Assembly: GCA_900758165.1 (NCBI GenBank)
Contig: CAAEQN010000090.1
Span: 1 to 14,618 of the forward strand
Direction of reading: 5' to 3'
DNA length: 14,618 nt
Origin: Clostridia bacterium
GTDB lineage: Bacteria; Bacillota; Clostridia; TANB77; CAG-508
Shown piece after piece: positions 1 through 6,615 of the stretch (position 1 is the first letter of the stretch; every line of letters starts with the position of its first letter). The notes below the pieces were generated by a model. That model was given only the letters and a program-made list of their open reading frames with translations, was not told where the DNA came from and searched no databases. A program made the position numbers and the translations under genes.

Positions 1-69
1 AATACTACTATTGTTACAACCAAAGCTATTAGGGTTATTCCGTTTTTTATCTTTTATCTTTTTATTCAT
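1..69 (-). CDS. N-terminus of a prepilin-like protein, partial, with a +1 shift at CGG
   Basis: Only the first ~22 codons are in the window; the gene runs leftward off the edge. The ATG at 69-67 has a strong SD (AAGGAGGA, 86-79) about 10 bases upstream. In the zero frame, nine sensible residues (MNKKIKDKK) are followed by CGG and then by polar sequence unlike any leader. If the C at 42 is skipped, the +1 frame gives K-GITLIALVVTIVV. That is the class III signal of clostridial type IV pilin or pseudopilin-like proteins: basic leader, Gly at the prepilin peptidase site, then a hydrophobic helix. Such proteins are cleaved after Gly and assembled into pili, or sit in the membrane. The motif identification is secure; the mature function cannot be read because the body lies outside the window. 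A promoter candidate lies at 200-228. Confidence 0.7.
   Translation of the reverse strand, partial: MNKKIKDKKRNNPNSFGCNNSSI
40..42 (-). other. Putative +1 frameshift site, AAA-CGG-A
   Basis: The zero-frame codon 10 of the left-edge gene is CGG (42-40). Skipping C42 gives GGA, ATA, ACC, CTA and so on, which encodes the prepilin motif GITLIALVV. The preceding codon is AAA in a run of six A. A nearly identical context inside the VWA gene (AAAAAACGGAAAC, around 1979), where CGG is out of frame, shows no frame disruption. This argues against a context-driven base-calling error. Confidence 0.65.
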
Positions 70-364
70 CTTTATTTTTCCTCCTTCTTTTGTTATTTTC
101 ATTATTTTCTTTTTCTTCTTTTTTATTTATGTTGTCTTTATTTTTTCTTTGCTTTTTTATAAAAATCTATATTTTTATATAGATATTTACTTTATGCTTA
201 TATTACCACAACTAAAAAAATTTTACAAGTACTTTTTATTGTTTTATTATTTGTGATAATATTTGTAAATTGCTTTTTCTGTTTAAGTTTCTTTTGAATT
301 TAATTCTGCATATTCTTGTTAATTTTGTTTATAATATTACAAATATTGGAAAGGATTGTTTAAT
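70..364. other. Divergent intergenic region between the prepilin-like gene and eno
   Basis: This T-rich stretch (on the plus strand) holds the SD of the leftward gene at 79-86, a candidate leftward promoter at 200-228, a possible rightward -10 TATAAT at 330-335 for eno without a convincing -35, and the eno SD GGAAAGGA at 348-355. The open frame running through it on the plus strand encodes only a Phe/Ile/Leu-rich homopolymeric sequence and has no SD, so it is not a gene. No structured RNA was recognised. Confidence 0.5.
200..228 (-). promoter_or_regulatory. Candidate sigma-A-type promoter for the left-edge gene
   Basis: On the minus strand TTGTAA (228-223) and TAATAT (205-200) are separated by 17 bases, a fair match to TTGACA-N17-TATAAT. 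It would give a leader of about 125 nucleotides before the ATG at 69. AT-rich DNA yields such matches by chance, so this is tentative. Confidence 0.35.
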
Positions 365-1627
365 ATGAAAGATTTTTTAGGTATAAAAAGTGTAAATGCT
401 TTAGAAGTATTAGATTCAAGAGGTAACCCTACCATTCAAGTAGAAGTCGTTACAGATGGAGGTTTTGTTGGAACTGCATTAGTTCCTTCTGGTGCATCTA
501 CTGGTAGTTTTGAGGCTGTTGAACTTAGAGATACTGATGATTCTAGATATATGGGTAAAGGTGTTGGTCAAGCAGTTGACAATGTAAATTATAAAATTGC
601 AAAAAAAATAATTGGAATGAATGTTTATGAGCAAAGAAAAATTGATAGCTTACTTATAAAATTAGATGGGACCGTCAATAAATCTGTTTTAGGTGCTAAT
701 GCTATTTTAGGAGTTTCACTTGCATGTGCTAAAGCTGCAAGTAATTCTCTTGGTACTCCTTTGTACTCATATCTTGGAGGAGTAAACGCTCATATTTTAC
801 CTACTCCTATGATGAATATTTTAAATGGAGGAAAACATTCTGATAATAATTTGAGCATACAAGAATTTATGATTGTTCCTTTAAGTGGTAAAACTTTTGC
901 TAAAAAATTAGAAATGGGAGTTACTGTTTATCAAAATTTAAAAAAGTTATTAAAATCTAAAAATTTGTCAACTGCTGTTGGTGACGAAGGTGGCTTTGCT
1001 CCTAATTTAAGTACAGCCGAAGAGGCTTTAGATTTAATAGTTGAAGCCATAGAAAAATCGAATTATAAATTGTACAAAGATGTATGTATTGCATTAGATA
1101 TTGCTGCAACTGAAATGTATGATGAAGCTAAAAAACAAAACAAGGATGGCTATTTATTTTGGAAGAGTGGTATATTTAAGACTAAAGATGAAATGATAGA
1201 ATACTTATGTGACCTTGTTAACAAATATCCTATTATTTCTATAGAAGATGGTTTGGCTGAAGAAGATTGGGATTCTTGGAAAGAACTTACAAAGAAAATT
1301 GGTAATAGAATTCAATTAGTTGGAGATGATTTATTTGTTACAAATGTAACTAGATTAAGAAAAGGCATAAATTTAAATGTTGCAAATAGTATTTTAATAA
1401 AACCTAATCAGATTGGCACCTTATCCGAAACATTGGATGCAATAGAACTCGCAAAATCTAATGGTTATAGAGTAATAATTTCTCACAGATCTGGTGAAAC
1501 AGAAGATACTACTATTGCGGATATAGCGGTAGCTACAAATATTGGTCAGATAAAAGCTGGTGCCCCTTGCAGAACAGATAGAGTCGCTAAATATAATAGA
1601 TTGTTAAATATAGAAAGCCAGCTATAA
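365..1627 (+). CDS. eno: Enolase (phosphopyruvate hydratase)
   Basis: Catalyses the reversible dehydration of 2-phosphoglycerate to phosphoenolpyruvate in cytosolic glycolysis, with Mg2+. The 420-residue product has the enolase N-domain (LDSRGNPT near residue 19, then the PSGASTG loop) and the C-terminal barrel. Visible motifs are GDEGGFAP, the metal ligands in ALDIAATE, SIEDGLAEEDW and GDDLFVTN, the catalytic lysine in LIKPNQIGT, and the substrate loop SHRSGETED. The open frame extends to a TTG at 356, but that lies one base from the SD GGAAAGGA (348-355). The ATG at 365 has normal spacing and is chosen. The C-terminus is slightly short for the family. It stands alone, with the convergent VWA gene downstream and a shared terminator at 1744-1776. 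Its only two CGG trinucleotides (1518, 1527) are out of frame. Confidence 0.97.
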   Translation: MKDFLGIKSVNALEVLDSRGNPTIQVEVVTDGGFVGTALVPSGASTGSFEAVELRDTDDSRYMGKGVGQAVDNVNYKIAKKIIGMNVYEQRKIDSLLIKLDGTVNKSVLGANAILGVSLACAKAASNSLGTPLYSYLGGVNAHILPTPMMNILNGGKHSDNNLSIQEFMIVPLSGKTFAKKLEMGVTVYQNLKKLLKSKNLSTAVGDEGGFAPNLSTAEEALDLIVEAIEKSNYKLYKDVCIALDIAATEMYDEAKKQNKDGYLFWKSGIFKTKDEMIEYLCDLVNKYPIISIEDGLAEEDWDSWKELTKKIGNRIQLVGDDLFVTNVTRLRKGINLNVANSILIKPNQIGTLSETLDAIELAKSNGYRVIISHRSGETEDTTIADIAVATNIGQIKAGAPCRTDRVAKYNRLLNIESQL

Positions 1628-1743
1628 TCACTAGATGGTTGATGATTTATATTATTACTATTATGTTTTTATCCCTGTATGTAATAGTAGAATTTAAAAA
1701 TAACGTACTTTTATATAAAAAATGGTCGCATAAAAAATATCAG

Positions 1744-1776
1744 AAAAAATGAGTGAAATTTCTTCACTCATTTTTT
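1744..1776. terminator. Bidirectional intrinsic terminator between eno and the VWA gene
   Basis: An inverted repeat, AAAAAATGAGTGAA (1744-1757) and TTCACTCATTTTTT (1763-1776), has a 5-base loop and a T-run on either strand. It lies 117 bases after the eno stop and 34 bases after the stop of the convergent gene, so it can end both transcripts. Confidence 0.85.
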
Positions 1777-1809
1777 GTATAGTCTTTTTTTATTTTATTA
1801 AACATGAAT

Positions 1810-3207
1810 TTATTTATTATTTTTTCTATATTTTACAATTCCTAATCCTAGTAAAGCTGCTAGAACTAATATTGAAAATGTAATAATTAATGCATTATCT
1901 CCTGTTTGTGGAATTTCCACTGGTGCAACAGTATTATCTTTGTTTAATATTACTGATGGAGACACGTTCGATGTTTCCGTTTTTTCTTCCCCATTAACAT
2001 TAGTATAAGTTACATCTACTTTTTCGTTTGTTGGTGTTTCAACATTTATAATTTTTTCATCAAATTTATCTTTTAATGTTAATTTATATTTAAATGTGGC
2101 TGTTTGTCCTGCTGATAATGTTTCTATATTCCATGTTATACTATTGTTCTCTGTATTAATTTCTGCTGTAACTGTACCAATATTTGCTTTTTCTATAATT
2201 TCAAAGTTATAGTTTGCAAGTATAACATCTGGAAAATAATCTACAAGTACAATGTTTTTTATTTCATTTTTTCTTATTGTTACAACATTTTTATAAACAT
2301 CTTCTGTAATTGTTTTTTCTACTTCGTCATCTGTAACATAGAAGAATAATCCGTAATTTGGATTCTCTTGTGTTCCAAATATTTCTTCTGCTAAATCTTT
2401 ATATGATTTTCCAGCAGCTTCTTGTGATGTAGATCCATTTGGATCTGGTTGATATTGTGAGTCAACACCTGTCATAACAGTAATTAAATTTATGTTACTA
2501 TCATTTATTGATTTTAATGTAGCTTTTGTTTTTGTTTTAACTTCTCCAGAATATGTTGAAGTTGGTCCTCCAACAGCAGTATTAGGAACACCATCTGTTA
2601 ATAATACTAAATGTTTGTTAAGATTTTCATCACTTGAAAAATTAGATTTTGCTACTTGTACTCCTGCATCTATATCAGTTCTTATTCCCGTTGTTTGTAT
2701 TGAATCAATTGCTGCTGTTACATCCTCAATTTTGTCAGTTGGTTTTATTATAAGATTTGCATCTTCCAAAGTTCCTTCTTTATTTGTATCTGAATTAGTA
2801 GAAAAGCTTACTACTCCTATTTTTGCCTTTTTATCTTGTTTTAAAATTTGTTCTGATAATTTTTTAGCTGCAGAAAACACTGCTTCTTTTCTAGTTCTTC
2901 CGTCTGCCAATTTATTATCACTCATGCTTTTTGAATTGTCTATTACTAAAAATATTTCACTAGGTTTAATATCTTCTTCTTCATTTCTTAAATTTGTTAC
3001 ATCTACCTGTAAGATAATTTCTTTTTTAGGATTATCAACAGAAACTAATTTTTTTATAACTTCTCCATCTTCTCCTAATTCAATTTTGCAAACATCCTCT
3101 TTTACTTTTTTTAGAGTGATATCTTCATTTGCCGCATATACTGTAGTTGTTATTAAAACTATTAGAGATATAATAAATGCACTAACTATTTTTAATTTTT
3201 TATTCAT
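1810..3207 (-). CDS. VWA-domain surface protein with sortase signal
   Basis: A predicted secreted, cell-wall-anchored protein of 465 residues. Residues 1-25 form a signal peptide (basic start, hydrophobic core, VYA cleavage box). A von Willebrand type A domain spans roughly 82-300 with a complete MIDAS metal site: DxSxS at D90-S94 (DNSKS), T177, and D205 in LLTDG. Residues ~310-425 look like beta-rich stalk repeats (for example WNIETLSAGQTATFKYKLT). The C-terminus has IPQTG (432-436, an LPXTG variant), a membrane helix and a KYRKNNK tail, the standard sortase sorting signal. VWA proteins of this build often act as adhesins or pilus-tip proteins; the ligand is unknown. The ATG at 3207 follows an AAAGGA SD. 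No sortase gene is in the window. All five CGG trinucleotides here are out of frame. Confidence 0.9.
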   Translation of the reverse strand: MNKKLKIVSAFIISLIVLITTTVYAANEDITLKKVKEDVCKIELGEDGEVIKKLVSVDNPKKEIILQVDVTNLRNEEEDIKPSEIFLVIDNSKSMSDNKLADGRTRKEAVFSAAKKLSEQILKQDKKAKIGVVSFSTNSDTNKEGTLEDANLIIKPTDKIEDVTAAIDSIQTTGIRTDIDAGVQVAKSNFSSDENLNKHLVLLTDGVPNTAVGGPTSTYSGEVKTKTKATLKSINDSNINLITVMTGVDSQYQPDPNGSTSQEAAGKSYKDLAEEIFGTQENPNYGLFFYVTDDEVEKTITEDVYKNVVTIRKNEIKNIVLVDYFPDVILANYNFEIIEKANIGTVTAEINTENNSITWNIETLSAGQTATFKYKLTLKDKFDEKIINVETPTNEKVDVTYTNVNGEEKTETSNVSPSVILNKDNTVAPVEIPQTGDNALIITFSILVLAALLGLGIVKYRKNNK

Positions 3208-3311
3208 TTTATGTCCATTCCTTTCATAATTTCTACATTAGTTATTCTATCACTTATTACAATTTATATCAATATTTTAAAAAAATTATATATAAAATTG
3301 TTTTTATTTTG

Positions 3312-4526
3312 TTATTTTTCTAGTTTATAGTATACTTTCTTTCCTTTTCTTAAAATTGCATATCCATCATTAAAATCTTTTTCAGATAAATTATATGCTA
3401 TATCATCTATTTTATTGTCATTTAATGTTATTCCACCTTGTGCGACTAAAGTTTTAGCTTGGCCTTTTGAAGGAGCAATTCCAGTTAATACTATAGCATC
3501 TATAATTGATATATTTGTATTATCTAGCTTTACAGTTGGCATACTATCTAAATTTCCACCATTTCCAAACAAAGCTTCTGAAGCTTCTCTTGCCTTAATT
3601 GCTTCTTCTTCACCATGTATTAATTTAGTAATTTCAAAAGCAGCAACCTTTTTAGCTTCATTTATTTGTTCACCTTTTAGTGATGACAATTTTTCTACTT
3701 CTTCATCAGGTAAGAATGTAAGTAGAGTTAATACTTTTCTTACTTCTGTATCTCCAATATTTCTCCAATATTGGTAGAAATCATAAGGAGATGTCCTTTC
3801 AGGATTTAACCATAATGCTCCTTTTTCAGTTTTACCCATTTTCTTTCCTTCTGCAGTTGTTAAAAGTTTAAATGTTAAACCATAAGAATCATCAGCACCA
3901 ACTTTTCTTATAAGTTCAACTCCCCCTATAATGTTAGACCATTGATCATTTCCACCTATCTGCATTTTACAATCATAATTGTCGTGTAAGTATAAGAAAT
4001 CATAACTTTGCATTAGCATATATCCCATTTCAAAAAAGGTTAGCCCTGTTTCCAATCTAGTTTTGTAACATTCTGCTGCAAGCATTTTATTTACAGAAAA
4101 TAAAGTTCCTATTTTTCTCATAAAGTCTATATAATTTAAGTTTAATAACCAATCAGCATTATTTAATATAATTGCTGCGTTTTCTCCTTCAAAAGAAACA
4201 AATCTTTCCGCTTGTTTTTTTATACAAGCAACATTATGTTCTATTGTTTCTTTTGTCATCATTTTTCTCATGTCTGTTTTGCCTGATGGATCTCCTATTT
4301 GAGCAGTTCCACCACCCATTAATATTATTGGTCTATGTCCTGCTTTTTGCAATCTTGATGCCACCATTAAAGCAACAAAATGTCCTATATGTAAGCTATC
4401 TGCAGTTGGATCTATTCCTATATAAAATCTAACGCTCTCTTTTTGAAATAATTCTCTCATTTCTTTTTCATGCGTTAATTGTTCTATATATCCTCTATCC
4501 TGAAGTTCTTTTATTATGTCTTTCAT
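3312..4526 (-). CDS. tyrS: Tyrosyl-tRNA synthetase
   Basis: Charges tRNA-Tyr with tyrosine in the cytosol. The 404-residue product is a class I synthetase of the bacterial TyrRS family. Residues 36-49 (IGIDPTADSLHIGH) carry the HIGH signature at 46-49, and KMGKT at 229-233 is the KMSKS equivalent. The tyrosine-binding region has Y169, Q173 and D176, followed by QIGGNDQWSN (189-198). A C-terminal S4-like RNA-binding domain lies at about 340-404 (LVAQGGITLNDNKIDD). The ATG at 4526 has an ideal GGAGG SD. It lies 125 bases after spoIIIAH on the same strand. No T-box leader is visible in that gap, which is too short for one, and no clear terminator closes spoIIIAH, so read-through from the spore operon is possible. 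Confidence 0.97.
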   Translation of the reverse strand: MKDIIKELQDRGYIEQLTHEKEMRELFQKESVRFYIGIDPTADSLHIGHFVALMVASRLQKAGHRPIILMGGGTAQIGDPSGKTDMRKMMTKETIEHNVACIKKQAERFVSFEGENAAIILNNADWLLNLNYIDFMRKIGTLFSVNKMLAAECYKTRLETGLTFFEMGYMLMQSYDFLYLHDNYDCKMQIGGNDQWSNIIGGVELIRKVGADDSYGLTFKLLTTAEGKKMGKTEKGALWLNPERTSPYDFYQYWRNIGDTEVRKVLTLLTFLPDEEVEKLSSLKGEQINEAKKVAAFEITKLIHGEEEAIKAREASEALFGNGGNLDSMPTVKLDNTNISIIDAIVLTGIAPSKGQAKTLVAQGGITLNDNKIDDIAYNLSEKDFNDGYAILRKGKKVYYKLEK

Positions 4527-4651
4527 TGTATTTCCTCCATATTAAATATATTGTTTAATAATTTTATCACATTTTTTTACAAAAAGATAGATTTATATAT
4601 AAAATAATTCAGTTTTTATTAATAAACTTACATTTATAGTTTGATATATTC

Positions 4652-5293
4652 TTATTCTTTATTACTTATATGAATATTATCTATATCACTTTTTAGTTCT
4701 CTTGTAACTATATTCTGAATTTGTGCAATTTGTTCTTGCGAAATTTCTTTAGCTTTTACAATAACACTTACACTATCTCCATTTATAAATATTACTATAT
4801 CTTCAAAACCTTTATTTTTTATTAAATTTTCAGTTATCATTATCGCATTTTTGGTGTCATTTATTTTCTTTATTTCATTTTGAGATATTTCTTTTTGAGA
4901 ATCTGATATCTGTGAATTACTCAATATCTTCTGATAACTTTCTAGCATTTGAGAATACATCTTCTCTCTTTCTAATCTTGACTCTGTAAAGTATTGATTA
5001 TTAGAATTTAAGTTGCTACTTGTATTCACCGCTTCAGATATATCTTCTACTGTAGCCTCTGGTATAATTTCATTGCTATCTGTAATAGTATTTTCTATTT
5101 CTTGATTCTCTACCACGTTAGCACTCACTAAAGTTGCATCCCCTAAATCTGCATAATCTGTAGCATCTGCCAAAGCTGCTGTAGTTTGTAATGCTTTCTT
5201 TTCATTTGTAGTATAATTCATATAGCCTGCTGCTATCAGCATCACTGCTATAACAGAAATTATAATTTGGTTTTTCTTTAACATCATTTTCAT
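4652..5293 (-). CDS. spoIIIAH: Stage III sporulation protein AH
   Basis: The forespore-facing ring protein of the SpoIIIA-SpoIIQ channel. In B. subtilis SpoIIIAH sits in the mother-cell membrane and its extracellular domain binds SpoIIQ from the forespore across the septum. The 213-residue product has one N-terminal membrane helix (KKNQIIISVIAVMLIAAGYM, a close family match), a long acidic linker, a charged segment at about 105-150 (YFTESRLEREKMYSQML) and a C-terminal ring-building fold ending DIDNIHISNKE. The frame extends upstream to 5356, overlapping spoIIIAG. The ATG at 5293 is preferred because it begins just before the family motif and has an AAAGGA SD about 9 bases upstream; the ATG at 5299 is too close to that SD. 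Confidence 0.93.
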   Translation of the reverse strand: MKMMLKKNQIIISVIAVMLIAAGYMNYTTNEKKALQTTAALADATDYADLGDATLVSANVVENQEIENTITDSNEIIPEATVEDISEAVNTSSNLNSNNQYFTESRLEREKMYSQMLESYQKILSNSQISDSQKEISQNEIKKINDTKNAIMITENLIKNKGFEDIVIFINGDSVSVIVKAKEISQEQIAQIQNIVTRELKSDIDNIHISNKE

Positions 5294-5318
5294 AAACATT
5301 TTCCTTTCAAAACTAATT

Positions 5319-5951
5319 TTATTCCATTTCAAATACTTGTATTTTATATGTAGCAAGTCCGGTCACTGCTTCCACAGCCTGAACTATATTTGTTTTAACA
5401 TCTGCATTTCCTGCTCCTTGTGCAGTTACAATTGCACCTTCAATTTGCGGATTTATTACACTTTGTGTTATCGGCGTTTTAACCCCATTAGTTTCTTCAT
5501 ATATTATATCTTTTTTAGAACTATTTTCATTTACAGTTCTAGTGCCTCCGCCAGAGTCTTTCTCTTCTGTAACACTAGAGCTAGAGTCCTCATTGTACAT
5601 TGGAATAACTTGACTTGTTTTCATGTATGTAACTAATACTTTTACGTTTCCTACACCTTTTATATTAGATAATATATTTTCAAGGCGTAATTCTATGTCA
5701 TTATTATTATTTAAATTATTGGATGTATTTTCTTTATTTTGTGTATTATTTTCTATTACCGCCAGCTTTTTATTTTCATCATTAATTACCTTATTACTCT
5801 TCTTATTTCCAGACCAAATATAGTTAATTGCAACTATTGTTATTATTAGTAAAACCACAAATACAATCAAATTTTCTATAGTCTTTTTATTATTTTCTCC
5901 TTCGTTTTTCTTTAAATTCTCTTTAATTTTCTCTAGTTTTCCTCTAAACAA
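5319..5951 (-). CDS. spoIIIAG: Stage III sporulation protein AG
   Basis: Forms the large ring of the mother cell-forespore channel in B. subtilis. The product has a short basic N-terminus, one membrane helix (ENLIVFVVLLIITIVAINYIW trimmed to its core around residues 26-46), an Asn/Lys-rich linker, and the ring-building domain. That domain includes LENILSNIKGVGNVKVLVTY and the Gly/Ser-rich loop SGGGTRTVNENSSKKD, and ends VTGLATYKIQVFEM. The frame opens at a GTG (5960) that overlaps the SD itself (AAGAGGTGA, 5965-5957). The TTG at 5951, 8 bases after the GG, is the better start. The stop lies 25 bases before spoIIIAH. It contains a rare CGC arginine codon. All three CGG trinucleotides are out of frame. 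Confidence 0.93.
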   Translation of the reverse strand: MFRGKLEKIKENLKKNEGENNKKTIENLIVFVVLLIITIVAINYIWSGNKKSNKVINDENKKLAVIENNTQNKENTSNNLNNNNDIELRLENILSNIKGVGNVKVLVTYMKTSQVIPMYNEDSSSSVTEEKDSGGGTRTVNENSSKKDIIYEETNGVKTPITQSVINPQIEGAIVTAQGAGNADVKTNIVQAVEAVTGLATYKIQVFEME

Positions 5952-5975
5952 AATATTCACCTCTTATATAAAAAT

Positions 5976-6596
5976 TTAGTTGATCTTTATGTTTGTTTCT
6001 TCTAATTGATATGTATCACTTAAGTATTTTTTTATATTCTGCTTTTCAGTTTCATTTATTGAAACTGTTTTACTTTCCTCTGAATTTTTATCATTTGATA
6101 TTTGTATATTTATGCTTATATTTTCTATACTTTCGTTTTTGTTTTCTTTCTCATTTTGCTTGCTATTTTCTTTTTTGACTACATCTACACTAATTTTATC
6201 TATCGAATAATTTTTATCGTTTTTAACCTTAATATATGTATTTGTTACTTCATATCCTTTGTCTTTTAATTTTGATTTTATATCTGTTTCTAAATTAGAT
6301 ACATATATATCTTTTATTGTTCTACTATTGTTAGATTCAAATTTCTTATAAATATCATTATTGTTTTTAGATATTTCTTGCTCGTATTTTTGAGTGTTTA
6401 ATATATCATTTATGTCTATATCTTTTTTAGATACTTTTCCTATCACAGGAGCAATTATTGTAAACAATATATATATTCCAATTACAACTTTTACATATTT
6501 TTTACAAGATCCTTCTGGTAAGATTAGCTCTATTATTGTTGCTATAACTACAGCTACAATTATCCCTTGAGCCCAACTATTAAGCCAAGAAATCAA
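5976..6596 (-). CDS. spoIIIAF: Stage III sporulation protein AF
   Basis: A membrane protein of the SpoIIIA channel, required for forespore gene expression after engulfment. The 206-residue product begins with the family pattern MISWLNSWAQGIIVAVVIAT, has two membrane helices (about 8-28 and 34-54, the second VVIGIYILFTIIAPVIG), then a long Lys/Asn/Glu-rich soluble part. The C-terminus (IKKYLSDTYQLEETNIKIN) resembles the ring-building-fold end of the family. The start is TTG at 6596, supported by a very strong AAGGAGGT SD seven bases upstream. The middle (about 130-170) is low-complexity Lys/Asn/Glu sequence, in keeping with the AT-rich genome. Confidence 0.9.
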   Translation of the reverse strand: MISWLNSWAQGIIVAVVIATIIELILPEGSCKKYVKVVIGIYILFTIIAPVIGKVSKKDIDINDILNTQKYEQEISKNNNDIYKKFESNNSRTIKDIYVSNLETDIKSKLKDKGYEVTNTYIKVKNDKNYSIDKISVDVVKKENSKQNEKENKNESIENISINIQISNDKNSEESKTVSINETEKQNIKKYLSDTYQLEETNIKIN

Positions 6597-6615
6597 AATT
6601 ATACCTCCTTATAAT

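Noticed and set aside
11..256. Plus-strand open frame rich in Phe, Ile and Leu
   Set aside because: Low-complexity shadow of a T-rich intergenic stretch and of the leftward prepilin-like gene; no SD.
2492..3229. 245-codon plus-strand open frame opposite the VWA gene
   Set aside because: It is antisense to a well-supported gene with signal peptide, MIDAS and sortase signal; its own translation shows no domain and no SD.
4527..4651. T-box riboswitch before tyrS
   Set aside because: Only 125 bases separate tyrS from spoIIIAH, and no T-box core sequence or antiterminator stem is visible.
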